DNA from: an uncultured Ruminococcus sp.
GTDB taxonomy: Bacteria; Bacillota; Clostridia; Oscillospirales; Ruminococcaceae
Direction of reading: 5' to 3'
Assembly (NCBI GenBank): GCA_947173865.1
Contig: CAMWGS010000111.1
Coordinates: forward strand, 1-6,669
Length of the DNA stretch: 6,669 nucleotides
Below the pieces are notes generated by a model, which worked only from the letters and a program-made list of their open reading frames with translations, was not told the DNA's origin and searched no databases. Below, one piece after another: positions 1-5,994 of the stretch. A program made the position numbers and the translations under genes. The first letter of the stretch is position 1, and each line of letters opens with the position of its first letter.

Positions 1-43
1 GAAAGACTTTCGTGAAAGAGCTGTGAGGGAAGAGGGAAATTAA
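1..43 (+). CDS. 3' end of an upstream gene (partial, uncertain)
   Basis: Reading from position 2, thirteen codons run in frame (KDFRERAVREEGN) and stop at TAA 41-43, one base before the next ATG. Such tight spacing is typical of co-transcribed genes, and the purine-rich GAGGGAAGAGGGA stretch inside this tail would also be the ribosome binding site of the following gene. The other two forward frames also stop early (at 15 and 26), so this frame is chosen only for the neat junction. Too little remains to name a product. CTTTC (7-11) and GAAAG (14-18) form a small inverted repeat here, of unclear meaning. Confidence 0.35.
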   Translation, partial: KDFRERAVREEGN

Positions 44-44
44 T

Positions 45-479
45 ATGAATGAACTCTCTTTAGAACAACAAAGAGAATTATACATAATATTAATCACTAA
101 TGGCAATTATTCTGAAAATGACGTAAAGAGTAATACTATAGCATGTAAGAAAAAAAGGGAGGATGCTGAAAAATGGATGCCCATTGATAAAAGAATTACA
201 GAAAATCTTTTCAACTCAATTGAAGAACTTAAAGAATATTTATTGAATGAAATAAAAGAACATGAAGGAAAAATAGAAGTATTCAAAAAAGATGTTGAAA
301 CAATCGAAAAAACTGGCAAGCCGCCTAAGAGATATCTTTTCGAACATAATCAATCATTGCTTTCCTTATGTAATGATAAGTTTGAGGAGCGTTGCAAAGA
401 CAACGATAATAACAATAATGAATTATATGAAGTCGTTGATAGATTTATTGGTCAAACCCTAAGACAATTTCTAAAATAA
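45..479 (+). CDS. Hypothetical charged protein, 144 aa
   Basis: I do not recognise this protein. It starts at ATG 45 behind a purine-rich ribosome binding site (about 28-37) and ends at TAA 477-479. It is rich in Lys, Glu and Asn, with no signal peptide or membrane segment, so it is probably cytosolic. Residues about 55-90 (SIEELKEYLLNEIKEHEGK onward) have the heptad-like charge pattern of an amphipathic helix or short coiled coil. An Asn/Asp-rich linker (DNDNNNNE) at about 118-126 precedes a short C-terminal helix ending in RFIGQTLRQFLK. It lies in the same direction as the replication and integration genes and is closed by its own terminator, so it is probably accessory cargo or a regulator of the mobile element. 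No catalytic motif is visible. It is called real from its length, ribosome binding site, AT-rich codon use and fit between neighbours. Confidence 0.8.
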   Translation: MNELSLEQQRELYIILITNGNYSENDVKSNTIACKKKREDAEKWMPIDKRITENLFNSIEELKEYLLNEIKEHEGKIEVFKKDVETIEKTGKPPKRYLFEHNQSLLSLCNDKFEERCKDNDNNNNELYEVVDRFIGQTLRQFLK

Positions 480-515
480 ATCTCATGTAGAGATATTTTA
501 AAATATGCATTTATT

Positions 516-556
516 AATCGTACAAATTATTTTATATTTGTGCGATTTATTTTTTT
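516..556 (+). terminator. Rho-independent terminator after the 144-aa gene
   Basis: AATCGTACAAAT (516-527) pairs with ATTTGTGCGATT (536-547) over 12 positions, with one U-G wobble and an 8-base loop. A T-rich run (550-555) follows directly. The stem is AT-rich, so it may be only moderately strong. It lies 36 bases after the stop of the 144-aa gene and separates that transcript from the replication genes. Confidence 0.7.
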
Positions 557-577
557 GTTCTGAAAATCATGTATAAT
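549..577 (+). promoter_or_regulatory. Candidate promoter of the replication genes
   Basis: A perfect -10 hexamer TATAAT lies at 572-577 with TG directly before it. The -35 region at a 17-bp spacing (549-554, ATTTTT) is a poor match, so the promoter would depend on the -10, the AT-rich upstream DNA or an activator. Transcription would begin near 584, just before the inverted repeat at 588-630, which would therefore fold at the very 5' end of the message. Confidence 0.45.
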
Positions 578-587
578 AAAATCACAG

Positions 588-630
588 CTTAAACAGTTCG
601 ATTACTTTCCATGAGCATCAACTGTTTAAG
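588..630 (+). repeat. Perfect 11-bp inverted repeat in the leader of the replication operon
   Basis: CTTAAACAGTT (588-598) and AACTGTTTAAG (620-630) are exact reverse complements separated by 21 bases. In RNA the stem could extend by two pairs (A-U and G-U) on the outside. No T-run follows, so it is not a terminator. It lies between the candidate -10 and the start codon at 674. It could be a 5' stem that stabilises the message or controls translation, or a DNA operator or origin element for a protein that binds two half-sites two turns apart. The pairing is certain and the role is inferred. Confidence 0.65.
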
Positions 631-673
631 TTAAGAAATTTGACAAGTGAATAATGATAAGGAGGAATCTACA

Positions 674-2197
674 ATGAACAATATCACTTGTAATCCAAAT
701 TCAGAGCAACCCGAAAGAGGATTGTTCGTTCATGTTACACCCAATGAGATGTACAAGTATCCCGACCTTTTCGGCGGAGGAACTGAAACTTCAAAGTTAG
801 TAGGTGAAAACACAAACGTACCTGTTATTTCTCAGCAACAAGAGACAACAATGGACAAGCCTAAGATGATTAGACCTGATGATGTAAATTCAAACGATAA
901 CCTTGCGGCAATACGTTATCGGTTTATTCAGGAGCTTAGTCAGCATAAGCTGTTGTTAAGGCATCAGGATACACTTTATATGATTGATAATTGTATCTAC
1001 AGACCATATAACGAAGGGACGTTTATCAGTAAGGTTTTCAGTTATATATACAGTTGCAATTTAGAACTGTCATGCAAAGATATTCAGATAATAGTTAACG
1101 AACTGAAAATGAGAGCATATTTCTTTAACGGAGAGCCAAATGATGAAAGATACACTTATTGTATAAATGGAAATTTCAACAATTTTACTGGCTCAATAGA
1201 GAGCATTACTCCTGCTGATTATTTTCCAACAATCCAGCTTGCTGGTGTATATCTGGGAAATTTTCTACAGTTTCATCCTCTCATGGACAAGTTTTTGTCA
1301 ACATTGTTTGATGCAAATGATATGCTGATTCAAAGAGCATGGGAAATTATTGGATACTGCATAAGCAGTGATGCTCATGCAAAACGTTTCTTTGTATTTC
1401 CTGGTTCTTCGGGAGATAACGGCAAGTCAACATTCGTTGACCTGATATGCAAATTGCTTATTGGACCAGCAACGGCAGGCATGTCTATGAAGAATTTACT
1501 TGGTGGTCGCTTTGCAATTTCAGAGCTTCATGGCAAACGCATCAATGTTAGTTCCGATGAGGGAGCTTTAACTCTTGATAGTTCGCAATTAGCGGTATTA
1601 AAAAGAATTTCTGGACATGACATGATAACTGCTGATAAGAAAAATGCAATGCAAGTCAGTTTTTTAAGTACTTGCAAAATTATAATAGCAAGCAATCATG
1701 ATATCGGGATGGCATACAGCAGTAGTGATAGTGCTGTTATGCGTAGAATATGCACTTTGCCGTTTGACGTAAAAATTCCAAGAACCGAGCAGAATCCAAA
1801 CATTGTTTCTATGATATTAAATTCCGAGCTGAATGAAATTACCACCGAGGCTTTAAACGCTTTTATCAGACTTAAAAACAATGGCTATCACTTTACTGGT
1901 GATGATACAGGACTTGATAATTATCCGATTCATAATACTCCGATGGATGCTCAGTATTATAATATAGAGGATTTTGTTATGAACTACATAAGACTTAAGC
2001 CTGGTAATTTTGTTCTGACTCAAAATTTATATGAAACCTTTAACTGTTACTATAACAATAACCGTGAAACATTCAAGGATATAACAGGTTTTTCACAGGC
2101 TTTGTATAAGTATTTGACCGCTAACGGATTCGCAGTTGAAAAGGTTAAAAGACATCAGGGCAATGGTTATGAAGGTATAATGATTTTCGAACCTTAA
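674..2197 (+). CDS. D5/P4-family superfamily 3 replicative helicase (phage/plasmid primase C-terminal type), 507 aa
   Basis: SF3 helicases of the poxvirus D5/phage P4 family are hexameric 3'-5' helicases that unwind DNA during replication of phages, plasmids and integrative elements. The AAA-like core is clear. Walker A is GSSGDNGKST at residues 244-253 (Lys251). The Walker B-like acidic pair Asp295-Glu296 lies in RINVSSDE. The sensor Asn341 is in KIIIASNHD, and an arginine-finger candidate is Arg357/Arg358 in SAVMRRIC. Residues about 75-190 resemble the D5 N-terminal region, and about 430-507 look like the C-terminal winged helix of the family. The first 70 residues are polar and probably disordered. 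No primase catalytic motifs are visible before the helicase, unlike the full P4 alpha protein. The reading frame is open from GTG 647, but AAGGAGG at 659-665 lies 8 bases before ATG 674, which fixes the start there. The DEVH helicase follows in the same operon. Confidence 0.92.
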   Translation: MNNITCNPNSEQPERGLFVHVTPNEMYKYPDLFGGGTETSKLVGENTNVPVISQQQETTMDKPKMIRPDDVNSNDNLAAIRYRFIQELSQHKLLLRHQDTLYMIDNCIYRPYNEGTFISKVFSYIYSCNLELSCKDIQIIVNELKMRAYFFNGEPNDERYTYCINGNFNNFTGSIESITPADYFPTIQLAGVYLGNFLQFHPLMDKFLSTLFDANDMLIQRAWEIIGYCISSDAHAKRFFVFPGSSGDNGKSTFVDLICKLLIGPATAGMSMKNLLGGRFAISELHGKRINVSSDEGALTLDSSQLAVLKRISGHDMITADKKNAMQVSFLSTCKIIIASNHDIGMAYSSSDSAVMRRICTLPFDVKIPRTEQNPNIVSMILNSELNEITTEALNAFIRLKNNGYHFTGDDTGLDNYPIHNTPMDAQYYNIEDFVMNYIRLKPGNFVLTQNLYETFNCYYNNNRETFKDITGFSQALYKYLTANGFAVEKVKRHQGNGYEGIMIFEP

Positions 2198-2212
2198 AGG
2201 GAAGGACAAATT

Positions 2213-3958
2213 ATGAGAAAAACAATTTTAGATTTAAAATCAAATGCAAATCCATCTGAATCCGAGGGCATTTATATTATGCCTGCCGATTCACCATACT
2301 CAATAGCGGAGTTGAAGGAAAGAATGGTAACCGTAGTGGAAGAACAGCAGTATGCTGTTCTCCGCTTCCTCAGCCTTGTTAGTGACTTTAAAATAGGCGA
2401 TGAAAAGCAGTACATAGGTCAGGTTCTTGACCTTAACAAAGTGCCAAATCTGGGTGAGTCGATGATTATTGCGGCTCCGACTGGTTCGGGGAAGACAAAG
2501 GCGATAATTAAGATTATAAAGAATGCCGATGTTCCTGTTGTGTACTCAACTAACAGAATCTCAACCCTTTGGCAGTTCAAAAAGGATTTTATTAAGGCAA
2601 CTACAAATATTGATGTTCCTATGGAAATGATTGATATTGTTTCTATGGGAGAAAATATCACAGCGCTTACTTATCAGAAATTTGCTGAAATAGCGTATCA
2701 GTATAAAGGTAAGGAATGTATGATAATACTTGATGAAGTTCATTGTCTGCTTGAAGATGCAACATTCTCGGTATATCCTGAGAAATTCATTAGATATTTG
2801 AAGTCTAACCTGGATAACACATCAAGAATTTATCTTACTGCAACACCAGATGCCGTCAGTCCCGGTATTGCCTACGTTGAGTGCACATCTGGAACAGACA
2901 AGGCTCCTCAGACTATAACATGGGATACAGAAGTAAAATCTGTTTTCTCTGATTACGCATATTACAATACAAGAGTAAAGATGGTTTACTCAGTTAAAAG
3001 CAACTGGGATTACATAGACTTTAAGTTTTACTCACCAGATGACACAAAGGAACTTACTGATTACATCAAGAAAGCCAACGAAAATGACATCAAGAGTCTT
3101 ATTTATATAAACGACATCAATAAAGGCAAGGCTCTCCAGGAAGCTTTAGGCAATACCCAGCATGTCTACTCAGACGATGATAAACGTAAAGATATTGCTG
3201 AAATTGCAAAGAATGAGAAATTCGCAGATAAAAATCTTATCACAACTAAGGTTGCAGAAAACGGAATTTCACTGCATGATGATGAGCTTAACCTTATTGT
3301 TGTTGAAACTCTTGACCTTATCACTTTACAGCAGGTAATAGGACGAGCGAGAGTTAATAGAAAGAAGCCCAGAAAAATAACTGTTCTTATACCTGATTAT
3401 TCATATACCGATATAGGTAATGCAATAGCAAGTATTTCTCAGCAGTTGAAGAAAGCTAAAGAAGCAGCTGAGAATCCTGATAATGCATTAGAGTATGCAG
3501 CTGAATATCCTGCTCTTATTTACTACGACAGTAAGGTTAAAAAGCCTGTTGTAAATTCAATGGCAATCAAGTCACTTGAATATCAGCTCCGCTTTCTGAA
3601 AGATTTAAGGGAAGATGAAGAAATTCCCCATGCATTTGCACAAAAAGTTTTTGAGACATACGATAAAAGCACAGTAATAACAGATGATATGTTCTTATCA
3701 TACGACAGAATTACAGACTTCAAATCAAAAGTTTCATTCGCTTTCGATGATTATATGAATTCTGAAAAAAATGCAGAAGCTTTGGATAAGCTCAAAGCCG
3801 CATTAAAGGACGCTTGTAACAGCACAAAGGTCTATAACGAGGGTAAAACCATCAGCAGTAATATACAGCTTAGTACTGTAAACGATATTTTGAAATCAGC
3901 AGGTATTGCGTTTGAAATAAAACCTAAAATTGAAATCTACGGCGTTTCTGCTGTATAA
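2213..3958 (+). CDS. DEVH-box superfamily 2 helicase, 581 aa
   Basis: This is an ATP-dependent DNA or RNA translocase of superfamily 2. Motif I is APTGSGKT at residues 88-95 (Lys94). Motif II is DEVH at 174-177 and motif III is TAT at 209-211 in YLTATPD. A motif V-like stretch (TTKVAENGISL) lies at about 343-354, and motif VI is QVIGRAR at 374-380, with arginines 378 and 380 positioned for ATP hydrolysis. Both RecA-like domains are therefore intact. About 85 residues precede motif I, and the C-terminal 150 or so residues (about 430-581), rich in Lys, Asp and Ala, match nothing I know. The start ATG 2213 has AGGGAAGG just upstream and lies 15 bases after the SF3 helicase stop, so the two are almost certainly co-transcribed. 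A role as origin-opening or fork-remodelling partner of the SF3 helicase is inferred from this pairing. A restriction-type or RNA helicase role cannot be excluded. No terminator with a T-run follows it. Confidence 0.9.
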   Translation: MRKTILDLKSNANPSESEGIYIMPADSPYSIAELKERMVTVVEEQQYAVLRFLSLVSDFKIGDEKQYIGQVLDLNKVPNLGESMIIAAPTGSGKTKAIIKIIKNADVPVVYSTNRISTLWQFKKDFIKATTNIDVPMEMIDIVSMGENITALTYQKFAEIAYQYKGKECMIILDEVHCLLEDATFSVYPEKFIRYLKSNLDNTSRIYLTATPDAVSPGIAYVECTSGTDKAPQTITWDTEVKSVFSDYAYYNTRVKMVYSVKSNWDYIDFKFYSPDDTKELTDYIKKANENDIKSLIYINDINKGKALQEALGNTQHVYSDDDKRKDIAEIAKNEKFADKNLITTKVAENGISLHDDELNLIVVETLDLITLQQVIGRARVNRKKPRKITVLIPDYSYTDIGNAIASISQQLKKAKEAAENPDNALEYAAEYPALIYYDSKVKKPVVNSMAIKSLEYQLRFLKDLREDEEIPHAFAQKVFETYDKSTVITDDMFLSYDRITDFKSKVSFAFDDYMNSEKNAEALDKLKAALKDACNSTKVYNEGKTISSNIQLSTVNDILKSAGIAFEIKPKIEIYGVSAV

Positions 3959-3986
3959 AATTATACCATTGTTTGCAAAGCATTGT

Positions 3987-4012
3987 CAACAGGGAGTTTA
4001 CGATTCCTGTTG
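3987..4012 (+). promoter_or_regulatory. Hairpin between the helicase and excisionase genes
   Basis: CAACAGGGA (3987-3995) pairs with TTCCTGTTG (4004-4012) over nine positions, including one G-U wobble, around an 8-base loop. No T-run follows (GGAAAGC comes next), so it is a poor intrinsic terminator. It could be an mRNA-processing or attenuating stem after the helicase, or a DNA binding site for regulation of the xis-int genes. Confidence 0.45.
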
Positions 4013-4032
4013 GGAAAGCTTATGTTTAGAGT

Positions 4033-4054
4033 TGTATATTATCAATATGATACA
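4033..4054 (+). promoter_or_regulatory. AT-rich dyad, candidate operator/promoter of xis-int
   Basis: TGTATATT (4033-4040) and AATATGATACA (4044-4054) form an imperfect palindrome centred on ATC, interrupted by one extra G. Possible -10 hexamers overlap it (TATATT 4035-4040 and TATGAT 4046-4051), but neither has a convincing -35. A dyad overlapping a promoter 45-65 bases before the excisionase start suits an autoregulated operator. This is inference, and AT-rich sequence gives such palindromes by chance fairly often. Confidence 0.35.
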
Positions 4055-4098
4055 TAAAGCAACTACATTTTTATAAGAGATTAAAGGAGGCATTTATA

Positions 4099-4326
4099 AT
4101 GACAAATTCAACGCCAAATTTTACTGGTCGAAATGTTCCTATTAAGGAAATTGCCAAGGCAACAGGCAAAGACCCGCAGTTTATCCGTATAGGTATCCAA
4201 AGAGGTATCTTCAATTTCGGATATGCCTTTAAGAAGGATGGCTCCAGCGAATACAACTATCTTTGCCCTGATAAAAAGGTATGGGAGGAATTAGGCTATT
4301 TCAGGGACGTAAGCAACAACATATAA
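4099..4326 (+). CDS. xis: Excisionase-like small DNA-binding protein, 75 aa
   Basis: Small basic proteins directly before a tyrosine recombinase usually bend DNA at the attachment site and steer recombination toward excision. Here residues about 13-35 (VPIKEIAKATGKDPQFIRI onward) look like a helix-turn-helix: a short helix, a turn at TGKD and a recognition helix. It is followed by a wing-like GIFNFGYAFKKDGSSEYNY and a closing helix KVWEELGYF. This is the form of the excisionase-like regulators common in Clostridia mobile elements. AAAGGAGG at 4083-4090 lies 8 bases before ATG 4099, a strong ribosome binding site. The integrase starts 23 bases after the stop, so both come from one message. The xis label rests on context and fold impression. 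It could instead be a regulator of the integrase, or both. Confidence 0.75.
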   Translation: MTNSTPNFTGRNVPIKEIAKATGKDPQFIRIGIQRGIFNFGYAFKKDGSSEYNYLCPDKKVWEELGYFRDVSNNI

Positions 4327-4349
4327 GACTATTTAAAGAAAGGGGAACG

Positions 4350-5405
4350 ATGGTAATGAAGATGGCTAATGGAGTTGGTACAGTTTACAGGTTGTCTGGC
4401 AACAGACGTAATCCGTATATTGTCCGCAAGACAGTTGGATGGAAAATCGATGTGGAAACTGGTAAGCACAAGCAAATCTACGTTACCATCGGTTACGCCC
4501 CAACAAGAGCAAAAGGGCTTGCAATGCTCATGGAGTACAACAAGAATCCATATGATATTGAAGCTTCAAAAACAACTTTCTCAGAAGTATATGAGAAATG
4601 GTCGACTGAAAAGTTTCCGACCATTTCAGATTCAAATGTGAAAGGCTATCAGGCATCATACAAATGCTGCGAGGCTTTGCATGACAGAATTTTTAAGGAC
4701 TTGAAACTTTCAGATTTGCAGGGAATCGTTGATAATTGCGGGAAGAATTACCCCACATTACGCAAGCTGAAAGTCCTGCTGAATCAGATGTATGACTATG
4801 CTATGAAGTATGAGCTGTGCAGTAAGGATTATTCACAGTATGTGGATATTCTCAAATTCAAGAACAAAAATCCAAATAAGACTGACCGTTCACCATTTAG
4901 TACAGAAGAAATCAATGCTCTTTGGGTTCAGAAAGATAACATTTATGTTCAGATTGTGCTGATGCTGATTTACAGCGGAGTAAGAATTTCAGAACTTCTC
5001 GACCTTAAATGTGAGAATATTTACATAGACGAGCATTATTTCAAGGTTGTAGAAAGCAAGACAGACAGCGGTATCAGAGTTGTTCCAATACATGACAGAA
5101 CTTATCCTATTTTCAGGAAATGGTATGATGAAGGATGCGAGTATCTGCTCCATACTCCTGATGGAAAACATTTTACATACCGCAACTACTACGATTCATA
5201 CTGGACACCTGTTATGGAGCTTATCGGATGCTCTCACAAGCCTCATGATACTCGTCACACCTGCGTTTCAATGATGACAGCGAAGGAAGTTAATCCTACT
5301 CTGATAAAGAAGATTATCGGTCATTCTGGCGCTATGTCGCTTACTGAGAAAGTTTATACCCATGTGAATGTAAAGGAACTGCTTGAAGCAATTAACAGGA
5401 TATAA
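4350..5405 (+). CDS. int: Tyrosine recombinase (site-specific integrase), about 351 aa
   Basis: This enzyme catalyses integration and excision of the element by strand exchange through a 3'-phosphotyrosine intermediate. All catalytic residues are present: Arg212 in GVRISELL, the hairpin Lys237 in SKTDSG, His299 and Arg302 in HDTRHT, His325 in IIGHSG and the nucleophile Tyr336 in KVYTHV. Residues 1-60 look like an arm-type DNA-binding domain (GTVYRLSGNRRNPYIVRK), about 75-165 is the helical core-binding domain (TTFSEVYEKW onward), and about 180-345 is the catalytic domain. The open frame reaches back to ATG 4281 inside xis, but AAAGGGG at 4339-4345 favours ATG 4350. ATG 4356 and 4362 are also possible because the spacing to 4350 is short. 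Length is normal for Tn916/phage-type integrases and there is no truncation, so the recombinase is probably active. It is transcribed toward the 3' end of rpsI, the inferred attachment site. Confidence 0.95.
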   Translation: MVMKMANGVGTVYRLSGNRRNPYIVRKTVGWKIDVETGKHKQIYVTIGYAPTRAKGLAMLMEYNKNPYDIEASKTTFSEVYEKWSTEKFPTISDSNVKGYQASYKCCEALHDRIFKDLKLSDLQGIVDNCGKNYPTLRKLKVLLNQMYDYAMKYELCSKDYSQYVDILKFKNKNPNKTDRSPFSTEEINALWVQKDNIYVQIVLMLIYSGVRISELLDLKCENIYIDEHYFKVVESKTDSGIRVVPIHDRTYPIFRKWYDEGCEYLLHTPDGKHFTYRNYYDSYWTPVMELIGCSHKPHDTRHTCVSMMTAKEVNPTLIKKIIGHSGAMSLTEKVYTHVNVKELLEAINRI

Positions 5406-5409
5406 AGAA

Positions 5410-5443
5410 AACGCTGAGATTTCGGTCTCAGCGTTATTTTTTT
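5410..5443 (+). terminator. Strong terminator of the integrase transcript
   Basis: AACGCTGAGA (5410-5419) pairs perfectly with TCTCAGCGTT (5426-5435) over ten positions. The loop TTTCGG contains a UUCG core, which makes a very stable hairpin. A run of seven T follows (5437-5443). It begins five bases after the integrase stop. Confidence 0.93.
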
Positions 5444-5474
5444 GTTAGTTACCTGTTAGTTACGTGTTAGTTAC
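5444..5474. repeat. Three direct GTTAGTTAC repeats, candidate integrase/excisionase arm sites
   Basis: GTTAGTTAC occurs exactly at 5444-5452, 5455-5463 and 5466-5474, giving a period of 11 bp, about one DNA turn. The 2-bp spacers differ (CT, GT) while the 9-mers are identical, so the unit itself is under constraint. No other exact copy was noticed in the window. The place, between the integrase terminator and the host gene, is where arm-type sites of a tyrosine recombinase are expected. Stacked on one face of the helix, they could bind three copies of the integrase N-terminal domain or of the excisionase. The identity of the binding protein is inferred. Confidence 0.8.
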
Positions 5475-5600
5475 CGCCTGATTTTTACCCGATTTCAGAT
5501 GAAACCAAAGTAATAAAAAACCCCGAAAACGCTTAGTTTTCGAGGTTTTATGAGTAATCCCGATAGGGATAAAATTATCTCTTTGAGAACTGAGGAGCAC
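5475..5600. other. Probable attachment region: junction of element and host at the rpsI 3' end
   Basis: The element's recombinase gene points at the 3' end of rpsI, with its arm-type repeats ending at 5474 and the host gene stop at 5575-5577. The recombination core should lie in this interval or in the last codons of rpsI. A short inverted repeat, ATCCC (5557-5561) / GGGAT (5566-5570), lies just outside the gene and is one possible core-type pair. As I recall, integration at the 3' end of rpsI is known for streptococcal ICEs and IMEs. The exact boundary cannot be seen because the other end of the element is outside the window. Confidence 0.4.
5515..5549 (-). terminator. Terminator of the rplM-rpsI operon
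   Basis: Read on the minus strand, AAAACCTCGAAAAC (5549-5536) pairs with GTTTTCGGGGTTTT (5530-5517) over 14 positions with a single U-G wobble and a 5-base loop, ending in a run of six T (5520-5515). On the plus strand the wobble becomes a C-A mismatch and the T-run is short, so it works best for rpsI. It starts 25 bases after the rpsI stop. Confidence 0.88.
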
Positions 5601-5976
5601 GACGAGCAGCCTTGAGACCATACTTCTTTCTTTCCTTCATTCTCGGGTCACGAGTGAGGAAGCCAGCTTTCTTGAGAGTCGGACGAAGTTCGGGGTCAAA
5701 TTCAAGTAAAGCTCTTGAAAGACCGTGTCTGATTGCACCTGCCTGACCTGTTACACCGCCACCTGCAACTGTGCAAACGATGTCGAACTTGTCAAGGTTA
5801 TCTGTGAGAGCGAGGGGCTGACGAGCGATAAGCTTGAGAGTTTCAAGACCAAAATAATCGTCGATACCTCTGCCATTGATTGTAACATTACCAGAACCGG
5901 GATAGATTCTTACTCTTGCAACGGAGTGCTTTCTTCTGCCTGTTCCGTAGTAGTATTTAACTTTTGATTCGTACAT
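5575..5976 (-). CDS. rpsI: 30S ribosomal protein S9 (uS9)
   Basis: S9 is a core protein of the small-subunit head. Its C-terminal tail reaches the P site and touches the anticodon loop of the bound tRNA. The 133-aa product has the usual length and shows the family pattern: YYGTGRRKHSVARVRI near the N terminus, the NGRGIDDYFG stretch, the GGGVTGQAGAIRHGLSRAL signature in the middle, and the basic end RDPRMKERKKYGLKAARR followed by the conserved tail QFSKR. The start at 5976 has AAAGGAGG (minus strand, 5994-5987) with a 9-base gap. It lies 18 bases after rplM, in the standard rplM-rpsI operon. The gene is complete although a mobile element abuts its 3' end, which fits an attachment site whose integration restores the final codons. 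Confidence 0.98.
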   Translation of the reverse strand: MYESKVKYYYGTGRRKHSVARVRIYPGSGNVTINGRGIDDYFGLETLKLIARQPLALTDNLDKFDIVCTVAGGGVTGQAGAIRHGLSRALLEFDPELRPTLKKAGFLTRDPRMKERKKYGLKAARRAPQFSKR

Positions 5977-5994
5977 TTTAAAGCGCCTCCTTTA

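Noticed and set aside
640..645. TTGACA as a -35 for the SF3 helicase gene
   Set aside because: At 16-18 bp downstream there is only the ribosome binding site (GGAGGAA), with no -10-like hexamer.
647..673. GTG start at 647 giving a 516-aa helicase
   Set aside because: The strong AAGGAGG at 659-665 lies inside this extension and is correctly spaced for ATG 674. No ribosome binding site precedes the GTG.
4281..4349. Integrase starting at ATG 4281 inside xis
   Set aside because: There is no ribosome binding site at 4281, and the extra 23 residues are an out-of-frame reading of the xis end. A purine-rich site precedes ATG 4350.
4369..4641. 90-aa frame within the integrase
   Set aside because: It lies in another frame of the integrase coding region, with low-quality composition and no ribosome binding site.
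5444..5474. CRISPR or plasmid-iteron array
   Set aside because: The units are 9 bp with 2-bp spacers, too short for CRISPR. With only three copies beside an integrase, attachment arm sites fit better than a replication iteron.
5725..5967. 80-aa plus-strand frame, Cys- and Thr-rich
   Set aside because: It is an antisense shadow of rpsI with no ribosome binding site.
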